Shown here: positions 1-11,024 of the stretch, one piece after another
How the letters are laid out: each line of letters begins with the position of its first letter
Position numbering within the stretch: position 1 is the first letter of the stretch
DNA from: an uncultured Pelagibacteraceae bacterium
Lineage (GTDB): Bacteria > Pseudomonadota > Alphaproteobacteria > Pelagibacterales > Pelagibacteraceae
Length of the DNA stretch: 64,000 nt
Reading direction: 5' to 3'
Assembly (NCBI GenBank): GCA_902599805.1
Contig: CACKGP010000005.1
Coordinates: forward strand, 1 to 64,000
Program-made: the position numbers and the translations under genes
Notes under the pieces: generated by a model
The model's database searches: none
What the model saw: the letters and a program-made list of their open reading frames with translations, nothing else
What the model was told of the DNA's origin: nothing

Positions 1-262
1 TCAAAATTTTTTTTGTAAAGATCAGTAATTTGTTTTATATTTTCTTTAGTCTGATTAGACTTATAAACATCAAATAACGTTTCTATCTCACTTACCAAAG
101 ATCTTGTCATTCCTTTGTTAGCTTTTATCCAAATACTATCAAAAAAAACTATACTGATTATTATTTGAAGAATTATTACCGGTGCTGCAACTATTATTAA
201 AGCCCTATAAAATAATCTCTTAGGAAATATTTTTTTAATAAAATTATTTAACCCATAAAACA
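1..262 (-). CDS. Sensor histidine kinase, N-terminal part (EnvZ-like), truncated by window edge
   Basis: My translation of the minus strand from ATG at 262: MFYGLNNFIKKIFPKRLFYRALIIVAAPVIILQIIISIVFFDSIWIKANKGMTRSLVSEIETLF..., an N-terminal TM segment plus periplasmic start; directly downstream of an OmpR-type regulator. Confidence 0.7.
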
Positions 263-921
263 TATCCTGAACCTCTTATTGTTTGTAAAAACTTTGGATT
301 TTTTGGATCTAGTTCAATTTTTTTTCTTAATCTAGTTATCATTACATCTATTGAGCGTTCTTTGGTTATATTGGCAATTTTACCGATTTCTAATCTAGAA
401 AAAATTTTCCCTGGTGATGATAGCATTTTTGTTAAAACTTTTTTTTCAGATAAATTAATTTTTTTTACTTTATTTTTAAGCTTGATGATCATTCTATTTA
501 AATTTAACTCTGCCTCACCAATTTTACTTGAAAGAACTTTATTTGGATCAAGGTTCATTTTTATTACATTTTTGACCCTTAATAAAAGTTCTTTAGGATC
601 GAAAGGTTTTCCAAGATAATCATCCGCACCAAGTTCTAAACCATGAATTCTATTTTCAACTTCACCTTTAGCAGTCAATAATATTATTGGAATATTCTTA
701 GACTCCTTTAGCTCCTTAGTGAGATCATATCCGCTTTGACCAGGCATCATCACATCTAAAATTATCAAATTAAAATTAAATATTTCTATCATCTTTTTTG
801 CATTCTCAGCGTTGCCAGCTGTAGATATTAAAAAACCCTTTTCAACAAGATACTGTTTAATAAGCGATCTTATTTTATCGTCATCATCAACTACCAAAAT
901 ATGATATTTATTTTTTTCCAT
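244..921 (-). CDS. OmpR-family two-component response regulator (PetR-like)
   Basis: Receiver domain (VVDDDDKIR, LDVMMPGQSG, LLTAKGE, GADDYLGKPFDPKEL) and winged-helix C-terminus (RLRKKIELDPKNPKFLQTIRGSGYVL). Confidence 0.9.
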   Translation of the reverse strand: MEKNKYHILVVDDDDKIRSLIKQYLVEKGFLISTAGNAENAKKMIEIFNFNLIILDVMMPGQSGYDLTKELKESKNIPIILLTAKGEVENRIHGLELGADDYLGKPFDPKELLLRVKNVIKMNLDPNKVLSSKIGEAELNLNRMIIKLKNKVKKINLSEKKVLTKMLSSPGKIFSRLEIGKIANITKERSIDVMITRLRKKIELDPKNPKFLQTIRGSGYVLWVK

Positions 922-1387
922 TTATGATTTTTTTTAAGACCTCTTTGAATTTTATGACAGAGTCTGAGTCTGAATGTTTTAGTGCATTAAAAATTCTTTT
1001 CTTTTGACTTTCAAAAACTTGTTGATAAAATTTTCTACCGTTCTGATCTAAATAAAGTAATTTCCTTCTTGTGTCATTTTTATCCCTCACTTGTTTAATT
1101 ATTTTTAATCTTTTTAATTCTTTCAAAACTCTATTTAGGCTTTGTTTAGTTATTTTTAATTTTATTAATAATTCATTAACATTAATGCCTTCGTTTCTCT
1201 CAATTAAGTGAAGTGTCCGATAATGTGCTGCACCTAGTGAGTTTTTTTTTAAAATTTCTAAGGGGTCAGAAAACGTTTCCCTGTATGCGTACAAGAGTAA
1301 TTGTATGCAATCTTTTATCTGTTCATCCTTTAAATAGAGTAAATCTTTCATATTTTGGTCAGATATGTTGACATATTTTATCAACAA
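908..1387 (-). CDS. MarR-family transcriptional regulator (PetP-like)
   Basis: wHTH MarR pattern (AAHYRTLHLIERNEGINVNELLIKLKITKQSLNRVLKEL...VRDKNDTRRKLLYL); overlaps the start of the response regulator. Confidence 0.8.
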   Translation of the reverse strand: MLIKYVNISDQNMKDLLYLKDEQIKDCIQLLLYAYRETFSDPLEILKKNSLGAAHYRTLHLIERNEGINVNELLIKLKITKQSLNRVLKELKRLKIIKQVRDKNDTRRKLLYLDQNGRKFYQQVFESQKKRIFNALKHSDSDSVIKFKEVLKKIINGKK

Positions 1388-1429
1388 ATATACTTTTTTG
1401 TTAGAAAAAAATTATTTAATTTATACTTA

Positions 1430-2317
1430 ATGGAAACAATTCCTTACGACAAAAGATCTGGAAAAATTTGGTTTAATGGAGAATTAGTTAATTGGACTAA
1501 CGCAAAAGTTCACTTATTAAATCATGGCTTACATTACGCTAGTTGTGTTTTTGAGGGCGAAAGAATTTACGAGGGTGAAATTTTCAAACTTCAAGATCAC
1601 ACAAGCCGATTATTTTACTCAGCCAAAAGAATGGGAATAAAAATACCCTATAGTGAAAAAGAAATTAATGATGCGTCTAATGAAATTATTAGGATACAAA
1701 AAATCAAAAATGGCTATGTGAGGCCTGTTGTTTGGAGAGGAAGTGAAATGATGGCAATTTCAGCACAAAAAAATAAAATACATGTTGCTATTGCTGCGTG
1801 GGAATGGGGATCATATTTCGACCCAAAATTAAAACTCGAAGGAATTAAACTTCAAACCTCATCATGGAGACGGCCGCCACCAAATTCGGTTCCATGGGAT
1901 ACCAAAGCCGCAGGTCTTTATATGATATGTACTTTGTCCAAGCATGAAGCTGAGAGCAAGGGATATTCTGATGCACTTATGTTAGATCATCAAGGAAATA
2001 TTGCCGAGGCAACTGGTGCAAATATTTTTTTTAAAGACAAGGATGGTTCGCTTCATACTCCAGTACCAGACTCTTTTTTAGATGGAATAACAAGACAATG
2101 TGTAATCAGTATAGCCAAGTCCAAGGGTATTAAAATTATAGAAAGAAAAATTAAACCTGAAGAAATGTCAAATTTTGCTGGATGTTTTTTAACAGGCACA
2201 GCTGCAGAGATAACACCTGTATCTCAAATAGATAATTATAAATTTATAGTCTGTGATCTTATAAAGAATTTATCTGAAAGTTATATTAATTTAGTAAGAA
2301 AAAAGGTAGCTGCTTAA
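1430..2317 (+). CDS. ilvE: Branched-chain amino acid aminotransferase
   Basis: METIPYDKRSGKIWFNGELVNW..., LNHGLHYASCVFEGERIYEG, PLP class IV motifs (AEATGANIFF, GITRQCV, FLTGTAAEITPV). ORF track starts at 1355, but ATG at 1430 fits the family start. Confidence 0.92.
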   Translation: METIPYDKRSGKIWFNGELVNWTNAKVHLLNHGLHYASCVFEGERIYEGEIFKLQDHTSRLFYSAKRMGIKIPYSEKEINDASNEIIRIQKIKNGYVRPVVWRGSEMMAISAQKNKIHVAIAAWEWGSYFDPKLKLEGIKLQTSSWRRPPPNSVPWDTKAAGLYMICTLSKHEAESKGYSDALMLDHQGNIAEATGANIFFKDKDGSLHTPVPDSFLDGITRQCVISIAKSKGIKIIERKIKPEEMSNFAGCFLTGTAAEITPVSQIDNYKFIVCDLIKNLSESYINLVRKKVAA

Positions 2318-3063
2318 CTTTTTTTTGCTTTTATTAAAACTGACCAAGCAAGAAATTTAAAATATCTTGAATTTAAAATTTTTTCGTCCATTTTCTTTAA
2401 AATCTGAAATAGATTTGATTTTTCTGGCTCCTTGTAAAATAAAAAACAAACTAAAGTAAGAAATCCATAATATTTTACTTCAACATTAGCAAATAAACTT
2501 TTAATAAATTCTATATCACTTAACTTAAAAGGATGCTCGTCAGATGTTCTAGCATTTGGTGTAAATTTTCTATAAAGATTTATAATAGGGTTTGTAGCCA
2601 TAGGTTCAATAAATATTATTTTACCATCCTTTTTAAGTATCCTTTTTAATTCAGATAAAGATTTATTTAAGTTTAAATGGTGAAGTATGCCACTACCATA
2701 AGCAATATCAAAAGAATCTGAATTCAAACTTAAATCTTCACAATTCTCAACTCTATATTCAATATTTTTACTATTTAGGTTGGAGTTATTTTTTGCTTTT
2801 TTTATTGCCTCTTCCGAAATATCTACTGCTACTATTTTTTTTGGATTAAAATTAATAACTTTTTCTGTAAAATTTCCTGTACCACAACCAAAGTCCAACA
2901 CATATTTTGCTTTAGTATCATCTTTTAGAATATTTAAAAAATCGCTATACAATCCATACAGTGCCTTATAAAACTTTCCCTGCTTCTCTCTTTTGAGCTC
3001 TTCAGATAAATGTAGTTTGTTATGAAAATCTTTTTCTCTTTTATTAATTTCAGATAAACTCAT
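2314..3063 (-). CDS. Class I SAM-dependent methyltransferase
   Basis: VLDFGCGTGNFTEKV, DIAYGSGILHHL, LKKDGKIIFIEPM. Confidence 0.85.
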   Translation of the reverse strand: MSLSEINKREKDFHNKLHLSEELKREKQGKFYKALYGLYSDFLNILKDDTKAKYVLDFGCGTGNFTEKVINFNPKKIVAVDISEEAIKKAKNNSNLNSKNIEYRVENCEDLSLNSDSFDIAYGSGILHHLNLNKSLSELKRILKKDGKIIFIEPMATNPIINLYRKFTPNARTSDEHPFKLSDIEFIKSLFANVEVKYYGFLTLVCFLFYKEPEKSNLFQILKKMDEKILNSRYFKFLAWSVLIKAKKS

Positions 3064-3650
3064 AAATTATTTTCGTCATCGTTAATCGCGGTCACGATTC
3101 CTTTTCTCAAATAGTCATATCCAGTATATAAAGTTAAAAATGCTGCAATCCATAGCAAAATAATACCAATTGTCTGAGCATTGTAATCTTGAAAGCTTAT
3201 AATCTTATTTCCCGTTTCTCCTGTTAAAAGAATAGCAATAGAAAACATTTGAATAAAAGTTTTGAATTTAGATAAACTAGATACTGGTAAATTTAATTCT
3301 TTTCTTTTTGCTAAAAACTCTCTTAATCCAGAAATTAAAATTTCTCTTGTCAAAATTATAATTGCTGCAATTACCTCAAGATTTTTTATGATCCCATTCA
3401 TAATTAACAACACTAAAGCAGCCGCAACTAAAATTTTATCTGCAATAGGATCAAGTAATTCACCCAGTTTAGACTCCTCTTTGTAAAGTCTAGCAAGTAA
3501 GCCATCTAAATAATCTGTAAAACTTGCTACAGCAAAGAGAAAAAAGGGCACCAAATCACCAACAATGCCTGGAATATAAAAACTAAGAACGAAAATAGGA
3601 ACAATTATAATTCTGCCGATTGTTAATATATTAGGAATTTTAATTTTCAT
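3060..3650 (-). CDS. pgsA: CDP-diacylglycerol--glycerol-3-phosphate 3-phosphatidyltransferase
   Basis: NILTIGRIIIVPIFV; CDP-alcohol phosphotransferase motif TDYLDGLLARLYKEESKLGELLDPIADKI. Confidence 0.92.
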   Translation of the reverse strand: MKIKIPNILTIGRIIIVPIFVLSFYIPGIVGDLVPFFLFAVASFTDYLDGLLARLYKEESKLGELLDPIADKILVAAALVLLIMNGIIKNLEVIAAIIILTREILISGLREFLAKRKELNLPVSSLSKFKTFIQMFSIAILLTGETGNKIISFQDYNAQTIGIILLWIAAFLTLYTGYDYLRKGIVTAINDDENNL

Positions 3651-3652
3651 AA

Positions 3653-5488
3653 TTAATTATCGTGGAAAAAATCGTGAATTTTTTGAGCAACTTTTTCCTC
3701 AATTCCTTCCACAGACTTTAAATCTTCAAAACTTGCTGACTCAACTGATTTTGCAGAACCAAAGTGATTTAGCAAGGCTCTTTTTCTATTTCTACCTATC
3801 CCTGAGATTTGATCAAGTAATGATTTACTGAGATTTTTTCTTCTTTTTGCTCTGTGGGTACTTATAGCAAATCTATGCGCTTCATCTCTGAGCCTTTGTA
3901 AAAAGAATAGAGTAGGGTCATTTTTTTTAAATTTAATAACTTTATTTTCATGAAAAAAGGTTTCTTCACCCGCATTTCTGTTTTTGCCTTTCGCAATTGC
4001 AATAATAGGTAATTCGTGAAGACCAAGGTCATTTAGGGTTTCTCTACTTACGGAATATTGACCTTTACCACCGTCTATTAGTATTAAGTCTGGTAAAGTC
4101 ATATTTGTATTTTCATCTTTAAGTGCTCTTACAAATCTCCTGCTCAAAACCTCTTTCATCATGCCATAGTCATCACCTTTAACTGCATCTGATTTAATAT
4201 TAAACTTTCTATATCTTTTTTTGACAAATCCCTCTTTACCAAAAGTAATAAGGGCACCAACTGCATCTGATCCTTGCACATGGCTGTTATCATAGACTTC
4301 AATAAGATTTACGTTGAAATTTAAATTAAATTTATCAGCTAGGTTGTCTATCAGTTTTGAATTACTCTCAGTTTCTAAAATTTTTTGAGTTAATGCCTGT
4401 TTAGCATTTTTTTGGGCCATTTCTGAGACAATTTTTTCATCTTTTGTCGTAGCTTTTTTAATTACTATTTCTTTTTTTTCTCTAATAGAAAATGTCTTTT
4501 CTAATAAAGTTTTTTCATTAATTTCAATATTTAAAAGTACAAGTTTTGGCACTGTTTTGTTTTCATAAAATTGACTTAAAAAAGAAGATAAAATTTTTTC
4601 TTCCTTTTCGTCAGGATCATGCTTAGGAAAATAAGCTTGATTACCCCAATTTTGTTTTGATCTAAAAAAGAAAACCTGAACACAAGTTTTGCCAGACTCT
4701 TTAAAAACCGATACAACGTCTGCTTCTTTAAGGTTAGTTTGATTTATTTTTTGGGAAGATTGAATTTGAGTTAGTGCTTTTATTCTATCTCTGAGAATAG
4801 CAGCCTTTTCGTAATCTAAGTCTTCGCTCGCTTTCTCCATTTCTGATGATAAATTTTTTTGAATTCTTTGTGATTTACCAGAAATAAAGTCAACTGCATC
4901 ACCCACTAAATTTTTATAGTTTTTCTCTTCTATTTTACCCACACATGGAGCAGAACATCTTCTTATTTGGTACAAAATACATGCTCTATCTCTATTTTTA
5001 AAAACTGTATCATCGCAAACCCTTAACAAAAAAATTTTTTGAAGGATTTTAATCGTCCAGTTTGCTGATCCTACAGATGCAAAAGGTCCAAAATAATAAC
5101 CATCTCTATTTTTTTTTCCTCTCAATTTAGTTAATTGTGGCCATTTATCTTTTTGACCAATAAATATGTAAGGGAATGATTTGTCGTCTCTTAGCAAAAT
5201 ATTGAATCTTGGTTTATGCTTTTTTATGAGATTAGCCTCTAATAATAGAGCCTCACTCTCATTAGTTGTTGTTGTAGTTTCAAGTTTTCTTGTAAGCGAG
5301 AGCATTCTTTCTGTTCGGATTGGAAGGTGACTATCCGAGACATAGCTTTTTAGTCGATTAGGAATATTTTTGGCTTTACCGACATAAAGAATTTCATTCT
5401 TATCACTTAACATTTTATAAACCCCAGGATTATTAGTGAGATTTACGATTTTTTTTCTAATTATTTCTTTACCTTTTTTAATACTCAT
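3653..5488 (-). CDS. uvrC: Excinuclease ABC subunit C
   Basis: GIY-YIG start ([32 protein letters not shown]), UvrC homology domain ([22 protein letters not shown]), C-terminal HhH. Confidence 0.96.
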   Translation of the reverse strand: MSIKKGKEIIRKKIVNLTNNPGVYKMLSDKNEILYVGKAKNIPNRLKSYVSDSHLPIRTERMLSLTRKLETTTTTNESEALLLEANLIKKHKPRFNILLRDDKSFPYIFIGQKDKWPQLTKLRGKKNRDGYYFGPFASVGSANWTIKILQKIFLLRVCDDTVFKNRDRACILYQIRRCSAPCVGKIEEKNYKNLVGDAVDFISGKSQRIQKNLSSEMEKASEDLDYEKAAILRDRIKALTQIQSSQKINQTNLKEADVVSVFKESGKTCVQVFFFRSKQNWGNQAYFPKHDPDEKEEKILSSFLSQFYENKTVPKLVLLNIEINEKTLLEKTFSIREKKEIVIKKATTKDEKIVSEMAQKNAKQALTQKILETESNSKLIDNLADKFNLNFNVNLIEVYDNSHVQGSDAVGALITFGKEGFVKKRYRKFNIKSDAVKGDDYGMMKEVLSRRFVRALKDENTNMTLPDLILIDGGKGQYSVSRETLNDLGLHELPIIAIAKGKNRNAGEETFFHENKVIKFKKNDPTLFFLQRLRDEAHRFAISTHRAKRRKNLSKSLLDQISGIGRNRKRALLNHFGSAKSVESASFEDLKSVEGIEEKVAQKIHDFFHDN

Positions 5489-5882
5489 TTGATCTAGTCT
5501 TTTCTAACTCTATCCCTACAGAAGAAGTATTCTTTATCACATCTAATTTTTCAATTCTTAAAAGAATTTTTTTTATTCTTAAATTTTCAAAAAGTTTTGA
5601 GAATATTTTTTCAGCTAAAGTTTCAAGAAGTGGATAATGTCTTCTCGATGTAATCCTCATAATAGTTTTAATTACCTGTTCATAGTTTACAATGCTTTTT
5701 AGATCTTTATCATTTGGAATTAAATTTTGATCAATATTGATAACTAGATTAAATCTCACCCTTTGCTTTTTCTTTTTTTCAAAATTATGAATTCCTACAA
5801 GCATCTTTAAAACCAGATCCTTTATTAGAATTTTTCTTTTATAATTATAAGATCTTTTTTGTTTAAATTTAATTATTTTCAT
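5478..5882 (-). CDS. folB: Dihydroneopterin aldolase
   Basis: [32 protein letters not shown]...YEQV...[12 protein letters not shown]. Confidence 0.85.
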   Translation of the reverse strand: MKIIKFKQKRSYNYKRKILIKDLVLKMLVGIHNFEKKKKQRVRFNLVINIDQNLIPNDKDLKSIVNYEQVIKTIMRITSRRHYPLLETLAEKIFSKLFENLRIKKILLRIEKLDVIKNTSSVGIELEKTRSNEY

Positions 5883-6634
5883 TCTTTTGAGTTAATTATA
5901 TCGGGTGTTTTCCACGCTAAACTTTGCCCGCTATCTACACTAACTATTTGACCTGTAATATTATTGTTTTCAATAAAATATTTAACCGATGCACAAATAT
6001 TTTTTAAATCAACTTGCTTTTGAAGAATTGTAGATCTCCATTGAGCTTTAAAATGTTTTTCAGACTGTCTCTTATTTTTTAAAGTTGGACCTGGCGAAAT
6101 TCCATTTACTCTAATATTAGGAGCAAGTTTCATGGCAGTAGTAGTTGTAAGTGTTGCAAGTGCAGCTTTACTTAAAGTATATGAAAAAAAGAAAGGAGTG
6201 AGTTTTTTAACTCTTTGATCAATAATATTTATAATGTTTGCCTCTTTATTTTTTACGTATCTTTTAAAGTCTTTAATTAAAAACGCGGGTGCTTTTAAAT
6301 TTATATCTAAATGTTTTGAAAAGCTTTTATCACTAAAATTTTCTAAATCATCTTTTTCAAACAGAGATGCATTGTTAATTAAACAATCTAAACCCTTCAT
6401 TTTTTTATAAGCAAACGGGACTATTTTCTTAGTCTGATTAGTATTACTAAGGTCAGCCTTAATCAAAAAAACTTTAGTACCTATTTCTTCTAGCTCCATC
6501 TTCAATTGCAATGCTGATTTTCTTGATTTATTAAAATGAATTACAATATCAACATCATATCCAGCTAAACTCTTAGCTATAGCTGAACCAATTCTAGTAG
6601 CGCCACCAGTTATAATTATTTTTTTGGCTTCCAT
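5879..6634 (-). CDS. Short-chain dehydrogenase/reductase, pteridine reductase (FolM)-like
   Basis: [59 protein letters not shown]; overlaps folB by 4 nt. Confidence 0.8.
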   Translation of the reverse strand: MEAKKIIITGGATRIGSAIAKSLAGYDVDIVIHFNKSRKSALQLKMELEEIGTKVFLIKADLSNTNQTKKIVPFAYKKMKGLDCLINNASLFEKDDLENFSDKSFSKHLDINLKAPAFLIKDFKRYVKNKEANIINIIDQRVKKLTPFFFSYTLSKAALATLTTTTAMKLAPNIRVNGISPGPTLKNKRQSEKHFKAQWRSTILQKQVDLKNICASVKYFIENNNITGQIVSVDSGQSLAWKTPDIINSKE

Positions 6635-8787
6635 TTTTTTATAGATTTTCTTGGCTTAGTGCCCGGCATTCCCATCTTAGATCTGCCTTGAGGATAAACC
6701 TTTTTGTTTAAATTATACTGTGAAATTTTCGGATTCAAGTTAATCTCAAGTTCATTTGTCTCCAATTTTCTAATTTCATCTCTAATTTTTGCTGCTTCTT
6801 CAAACTCTAAATTTGATGCAGACTCTTTCATTTTTTTATTTAGTGCTTTTAGATGTTTTTTTAAGTTTCCACCAACATTTGAACCTTCACTAATTTTTAC
6901 ATAATCTTTTTCGTAAACAGATTCTAAAATATCGGCAATCTCCTTCTTAACCGACTCTGCGCTTATATTATTTTTTTTATTATATTCTACCTGTCTACCT
7001 CTTCTCCTATCTGTTTCTTTTATAGCTTTATCGATACTTTTTGTTACTTTGTCAGCATAAAGAATTACTTTGCCATCTACATTTCTAGCAGCTCTACCTA
7101 TAGTTTGAATTAGTGAGGTTTCTGATCTTAAAAAACCTTCTTTGTCAGCGTCCAAAATTGCAACTAAAGCACATTCTGGTATATCTAACCCTTCTCTTAA
7201 TAGATTTATACCAACTAAAATATCAAAAACACCCATTCGTAAATCCCTGATGATTTCAATTCTCTCAAGTGTGTCTATGTCTGAGTGCATATATCTTACT
7301 TTCAAACCGTTTTCGTGAAGATATTCTGTTAAATCTTCTGCCATTTTTTTTGTAAGGGTTGTTACAAGAATTCTATATCCTTTATCAATAACTTTTTTAG
7401 ACTCATGGAACAAGTCATCTACCTGAGTTTTCGCAGGACGTATTTCAACAGGTGGATCAATTAAACCTGTTGGTCTTATAACTTGATCTATATATTTATT
7501 TTGAGTTTGTTTTAGTTCCCAAGGACCAGGGGTTGCAGATACAAAAACTGTTTGCGTTCTCATAGCATCCCACTCTTCAAACTTTAATGGTCTATTATCC
7601 ATACATGAAGGTAATCTGAAACCATACTCTGCAAGTGTTTTTTTTCTCGTGTGATCACCTTTGTACATACCATTTAATTGAGGCACGGTTACGTGGCTTT
7701 CGTCTACAAATATAATAGTATTGTCAGGAAAATATTCGAAAAGAGTAGGTGGGGGCTCCCCTTTATTTCTTCCAGAAAGAAATCTTGAATAATTTTCAAT
7801 ACCCGCACAGGTTCCAGTTGCTTCAATCATTTCAAGATCAAATTTTGTTCTCTCCCTCAACCTTTGAGCTTCTAGAAGTTTATTATTTGCCTTATGGTCC
7901 TCTAGTGTCACTTCCAATTCTTTTTTAATTTCTTTGATAGCCTGATCAATAGTTGGTTTTGGAGTTATGTAGTGGCTGTTAGCATATAATTTTATTACCG
8001 CAAAATCATTTGTTTTGTCTCCTGTTAAAGGATCGAATTCTTCTATTTTTTCAAGTTTATTTCCGTTTAAACTCAATCTCCAAGCTCTGTCCTCTAAATG
8101 TGATGGGAATATCTCTAAATTTTCTCCTCTAACTCTAAAAGTACCTCTAAAAAAATTTTGGTCATTTCTCTTATATTGTAAATTAACAAATGTTTTAATA
8201 ATTTCGTCTCTCTCATATTCATAATTCTTTTTTAATGCCAATGTCATCTTGCTATAGGCCTCAACCGAACCAAGTCCATAAATACAAGAAACACTAGCAA
8301 CAATAATTACATCATCACGTTCAAGCAAAGATCTTGTTGCTGAATGCCTCATCCTATCTATTTGTTCATTTATAGAAGCTTCTTTTTCAATATAAGTATC
8401 TGATCTTGGAACATATGCTTCTGGGGTATAATAATCATAATAGGAGACAAAATACTCAACAGCATTGTCTGGAAAAAAACTTTTCATTTCGCCGTATAAT
8501 TGTGCAGCTAAAGTTTTATTTGGTGCTAAAACTAAGGCTGGTCGATTTGCAGATTCTATTACTTTTGCCATAGTAAAGGTTTTTCCAGATCCAGTGACAC
8601 CAAGCAGAACCTGTTCGCTCTGTTTATCTTTTAAATTTTTAAGTATCTTTTTAATTGCCTCAGGTTGATCCCCGGCAGGTTGAAAATTACTTTTAATTTT
8701 AAATTTAATTCCACCCTCAAGTTTTTTCCTCACAGGAGAGTTATTAGCCTCTAAATTATCTATTTTTTCTTGGTATGTATTTTGCAT
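6616..8787 (-). CDS. uvrB: Excinuclease ABC subunit B
   Basis: [66 protein letters not shown] domain. Confidence 0.97.
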   Translation of the reverse strand: MQNTYQEKIDNLEANNSPVRKKLEGGIKFKIKSNFQPAGDQPEAIKKILKNLKDKQSEQVLLGVTGSGKTFTMAKVIESANRPALVLAPNKTLAAQLYGEMKSFFPDNAVEYFVSYYDYYTPEAYVPRSDTYIEKEASINEQIDRMRHSATRSLLERDDVIIVASVSCIYGLGSVEAYSKMTLALKKNYEYERDEIIKTFVNLQYKRNDQNFFRGTFRVRGENLEIFPSHLEDRAWRLSLNGNKLEKIEEFDPLTGDKTNDFAVIKLYANSHYITPKPTIDQAIKEIKKELEVTLEDHKANNKLLEAQRLRERTKFDLEMIEATGTCAGIENYSRFLSGRNKGEPPPTLFEYFPDNTIIFVDESHVTVPQLNGMYKGDHTRKKTLAEYGFRLPSCMDNRPLKFEEWDAMRTQTVFVSATPGPWELKQTQNKYIDQVIRPTGLIDPPVEIRPAKTQVDDLFHESKKVIDKGYRILVTTLTKKMAEDLTEYLHENGLKVRYMHSDIDTLERIEIIRDLRMGVFDILVGINLLREGLDIPECALVAILDADKEGFLRSETSLIQTIGRAARNVDGKVILYADKVTKSIDKAIKETDRRRGRQVEYNKKNNISAESVKKEIADILESVYEKDYVKISEGSNVGGNLKKHLKALNKKMKESASNLEFEEAAKIRDEIRKLETNELEINLNPKISQYNLNKKVYPQGRSKMGMPGTKPRKSIKKWKPKK

Positions 8788-8822
8788 TTTGTGTTAATAA
8801 TAACAAAATATTATAAATTTCA

Positions 8823-10010
8823 ATGAGCATAGTTTCCAATAATTTAAAGCGAATTAAACCCTCACCAACCATAGCGGTTACCTCAAAAGCAAGGGAAATG
8901 AGGGCAGCTGGTAAAGATGTAATAGGTTTAGGAGCAGGTGAGCCTGATTTTGACACTCCAGATAACATCAAAGATGCTGCTATAGAAGCAATCAAAAGAG
9001 GAGAAACAAAGTACACAGCTGTCGATGGTACACCTAAACTTAAAAAGGCCATCCAAGGGAAATTTACAAGAGAAAACAATTTGTCATACGAACTAGATCA
9101 AATTTCGGTTGGTACGGGAGGAAAACAAGTTTTATATAACGTTTTTATGGCAACCCTCAATCCAGGAGACGAAGTCATTATCCCAGCACCTTATTGGGTA
9201 TCTTATCCTGATATGGTTTTATTAGCTGGTGGCAAACCCAAAATAGTAAAGTGCTCAGAAAAAAATGAATTTAAAATAACTCCAAATGAATTAAAAAAAG
9301 CTATTGGAAAAAAAACTAAATGGTTAATTATAAATTCACCATCTAATCCAACTGGATCTTGTTACACAAAGAATGAGATAGAAGAATTATCAAAAATATT
9401 AATAAAAAATAAAAATGTTTATATACTTAGTGACGATATCTATGAGCATATTACATATGATGATTTTAAATTTTTCACTATTGCCCAAATTAAAGCTTTA
9501 AAAGACAGAACATTAACAATGAATGGTGTAAGTAAATCGTACTCTATGACTGGATGGAGAATAGGGTATGGAGCTGGTCCGAAAGACATAATTAAAGCTG
9601 TAGCAAAAATTCAATCTCAATCTACAACAAATCCATCATCGATTAGTCAGGCAGCAGCAGTAGAAGCTTTGAATGGAACTCAAGATTTTATAAAAACAAG
9701 ATCAAACTCCTTTAAGGAGAGAAGGGATTACGTTGTTGATACTTTAAATAGTATTAATGGTTTAAGTTGTTTGAAACCAAGCGGAGCTTTTTATGTTTTC
9801 CCAAATTGCAAAAAGTTATTAGGTAAAAAGACAAAATTAAAAACAGATAAAGAATTTGTAGAAAAATTACTTGAAAAAGCGGAAGTAGCTGTAGTCCAGG
9901 GATCTGCATTTGGTTTAGATGGATATTTCAGAATTTCTTATGCTACATCCATGGAAAATCTTAAAAAAGCTTTAGATAGAATAAAATCGTTTTGTGAAAG
10001 TTTAAACTAA
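8823..10010 (+). CDS. aspC: Pyridoxal-phosphate-dependent aspartate aminotransferase
   Basis: Class I aminotransferase motifs: GLGAGEPDFDTPDNI, NSPSNPTG, SDDIYEHITYD, NGVSKSYSMTGWRIGY. Confidence 0.92.
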   Translation: MSIVSNNLKRIKPSPTIAVTSKAREMRAAGKDVIGLGAGEPDFDTPDNIKDAAIEAIKRGETKYTAVDGTPKLKKAIQGKFTRENNLSYELDQISVGTGGKQVLYNVFMATLNPGDEVIIPAPYWVSYPDMVLLAGGKPKIVKCSEKNEFKITPNELKKAIGKKTKWLIINSPSNPTGSCYTKNEIEELSKILIKNKNVYILSDDIYEHITYDDFKFFTIAQIKALKDRTLTMNGVSKSYSMTGWRIGYGAGPKDIIKAVAKIQSQSTTNPSSISQAAAVEALNGTQDFIKTRSNSFKERRDYVVDTLNSINGLSCLKPSGAFYVFPNCKKLLGKKTKLKTDKEFVEKLLEKAEVAVVQGSAFGLDGYFRISYATSMENLKKALDRIKSFCESLN

Positions 10011-11024
10011 TCCAAGTCTTACGACTGATTTAGCATTCTCAATCATACAATCTTTTGCAGGTTTAAATTTAAAACCTAATAATTCTTCTGCATAAGCAGT
10101 ATCGGTTTGCATTAAAATTCCAAGATCGGGTATCATCATTTTAGCACTTGAGTCTATATAGCTTATTAATTTTACCATGAAATTTGGAAGTTCTTTTTTG
10201 GGAAGTTTTTTTGCATACTCAGGCATTGCTTCAGCCATTATTTGAGATAACTCAACTAGTTTTTTTACTTCTTTCCCAACAATTAATCTCCTTCCGCCGA
10301 TTTTATTATTTCCAATACAAGCAACATGTGCCTTTGCTATGTCTTTAACATCAGAAACTAAAATTGCAAATTTAGGCGCACCTGGAAATTTACCTGCCAT
10401 AAATTGTCTAACATATTCTATTGATGTACCTCCTTTCTTATCTAAAGCATCTCCAAAAACTCCACCAGGACAAATACAAGTTAATTTATTTCTTAATCCT
10501 TTGCTCTCCATAAACTTCCAAGCTGATTTTTCTGCTTTTGTTTTTGACAAGAAATAGTCATTCACACCTTCTACCCAATTTTCATCAGTCCAATCATTTT
10601 CTCCAAATGTGTAGGGATTGCTTCTGTTAGGCTTTCTAAACATTGCAACGATTGATGAAGTTTTAATTATTTGTTCCACACCTGCATTTACTCCAGCTTT
10701 TAAAACTCTTAAAGTTCCATCAACAGCAGGAGGTAATAAAATTTCTCTATTTCTTGAAACTTTCATAGGAAAAGGTGAGGCAATGTGAAATATATATTTA
10801 CATCCCTTTGCTGCTTCATCCCATCCATCATCTTTAACAAGATCTAATTCAACAAATGATAATTTATCAATCGAAGCATATTTACTTATAGTTTCTTTCG
10901 TTTGTTCAATTAAACTTTTATTTCTTACTGTTCCTAAAACTTCATAGCCAGAATTTAATAATTCTATAGCAGTGTGTTTTGCAATCCACCCACTTATGCC
11001 TGTAAGTAATATTTTTCCACTCAT
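10002..11024 (-). CDS. NAD-dependent epimerase/dehydratase (dihydroflavonol-4-reductase-like)
   Basis: LLTGISGWIAKHTAIELLNSGYEVLGTVRN, HIASPFP, YFLSKTKAEKSAW. Confidence 0.82.
   Translation of the reverse strand: MSGKILLTGISGWIAKHTAIELLNSGYEVLGTVRNKSLIEQTKETISKYASIDKLSFVELDLVKDDGWDEAAKGCKYIFHIASPFPMKVSRNREILLPPAVDGTLRVLKAGVNAGVEQIIKTSSIVAMFRKPNRSNPYTFGENDWTDENWVEGVNDYFLSKTKAEKSAWKFMESKGLRNKLTCICPGGVFGDALDKKGGTSIEYVRQFMAGKFPGAPKFAILVSDVKDIAKAHVACIGNNKIGGRRLIVGKEVKKLVELSQIMAEAMPEYAKKLPKKELPNFMVKLISYIDSSAKMMIPDLGILMQTDTAYAEELLGFKFKPAKDCMIENAKSVVRLGLV

Noticed and set aside
8756-9079. 107-aa minus-strand ORF antisense to aspC
   Set aside because: Fully antisense to a strong CDS; composition is a mirror of the coding strand; no recognisable domain.
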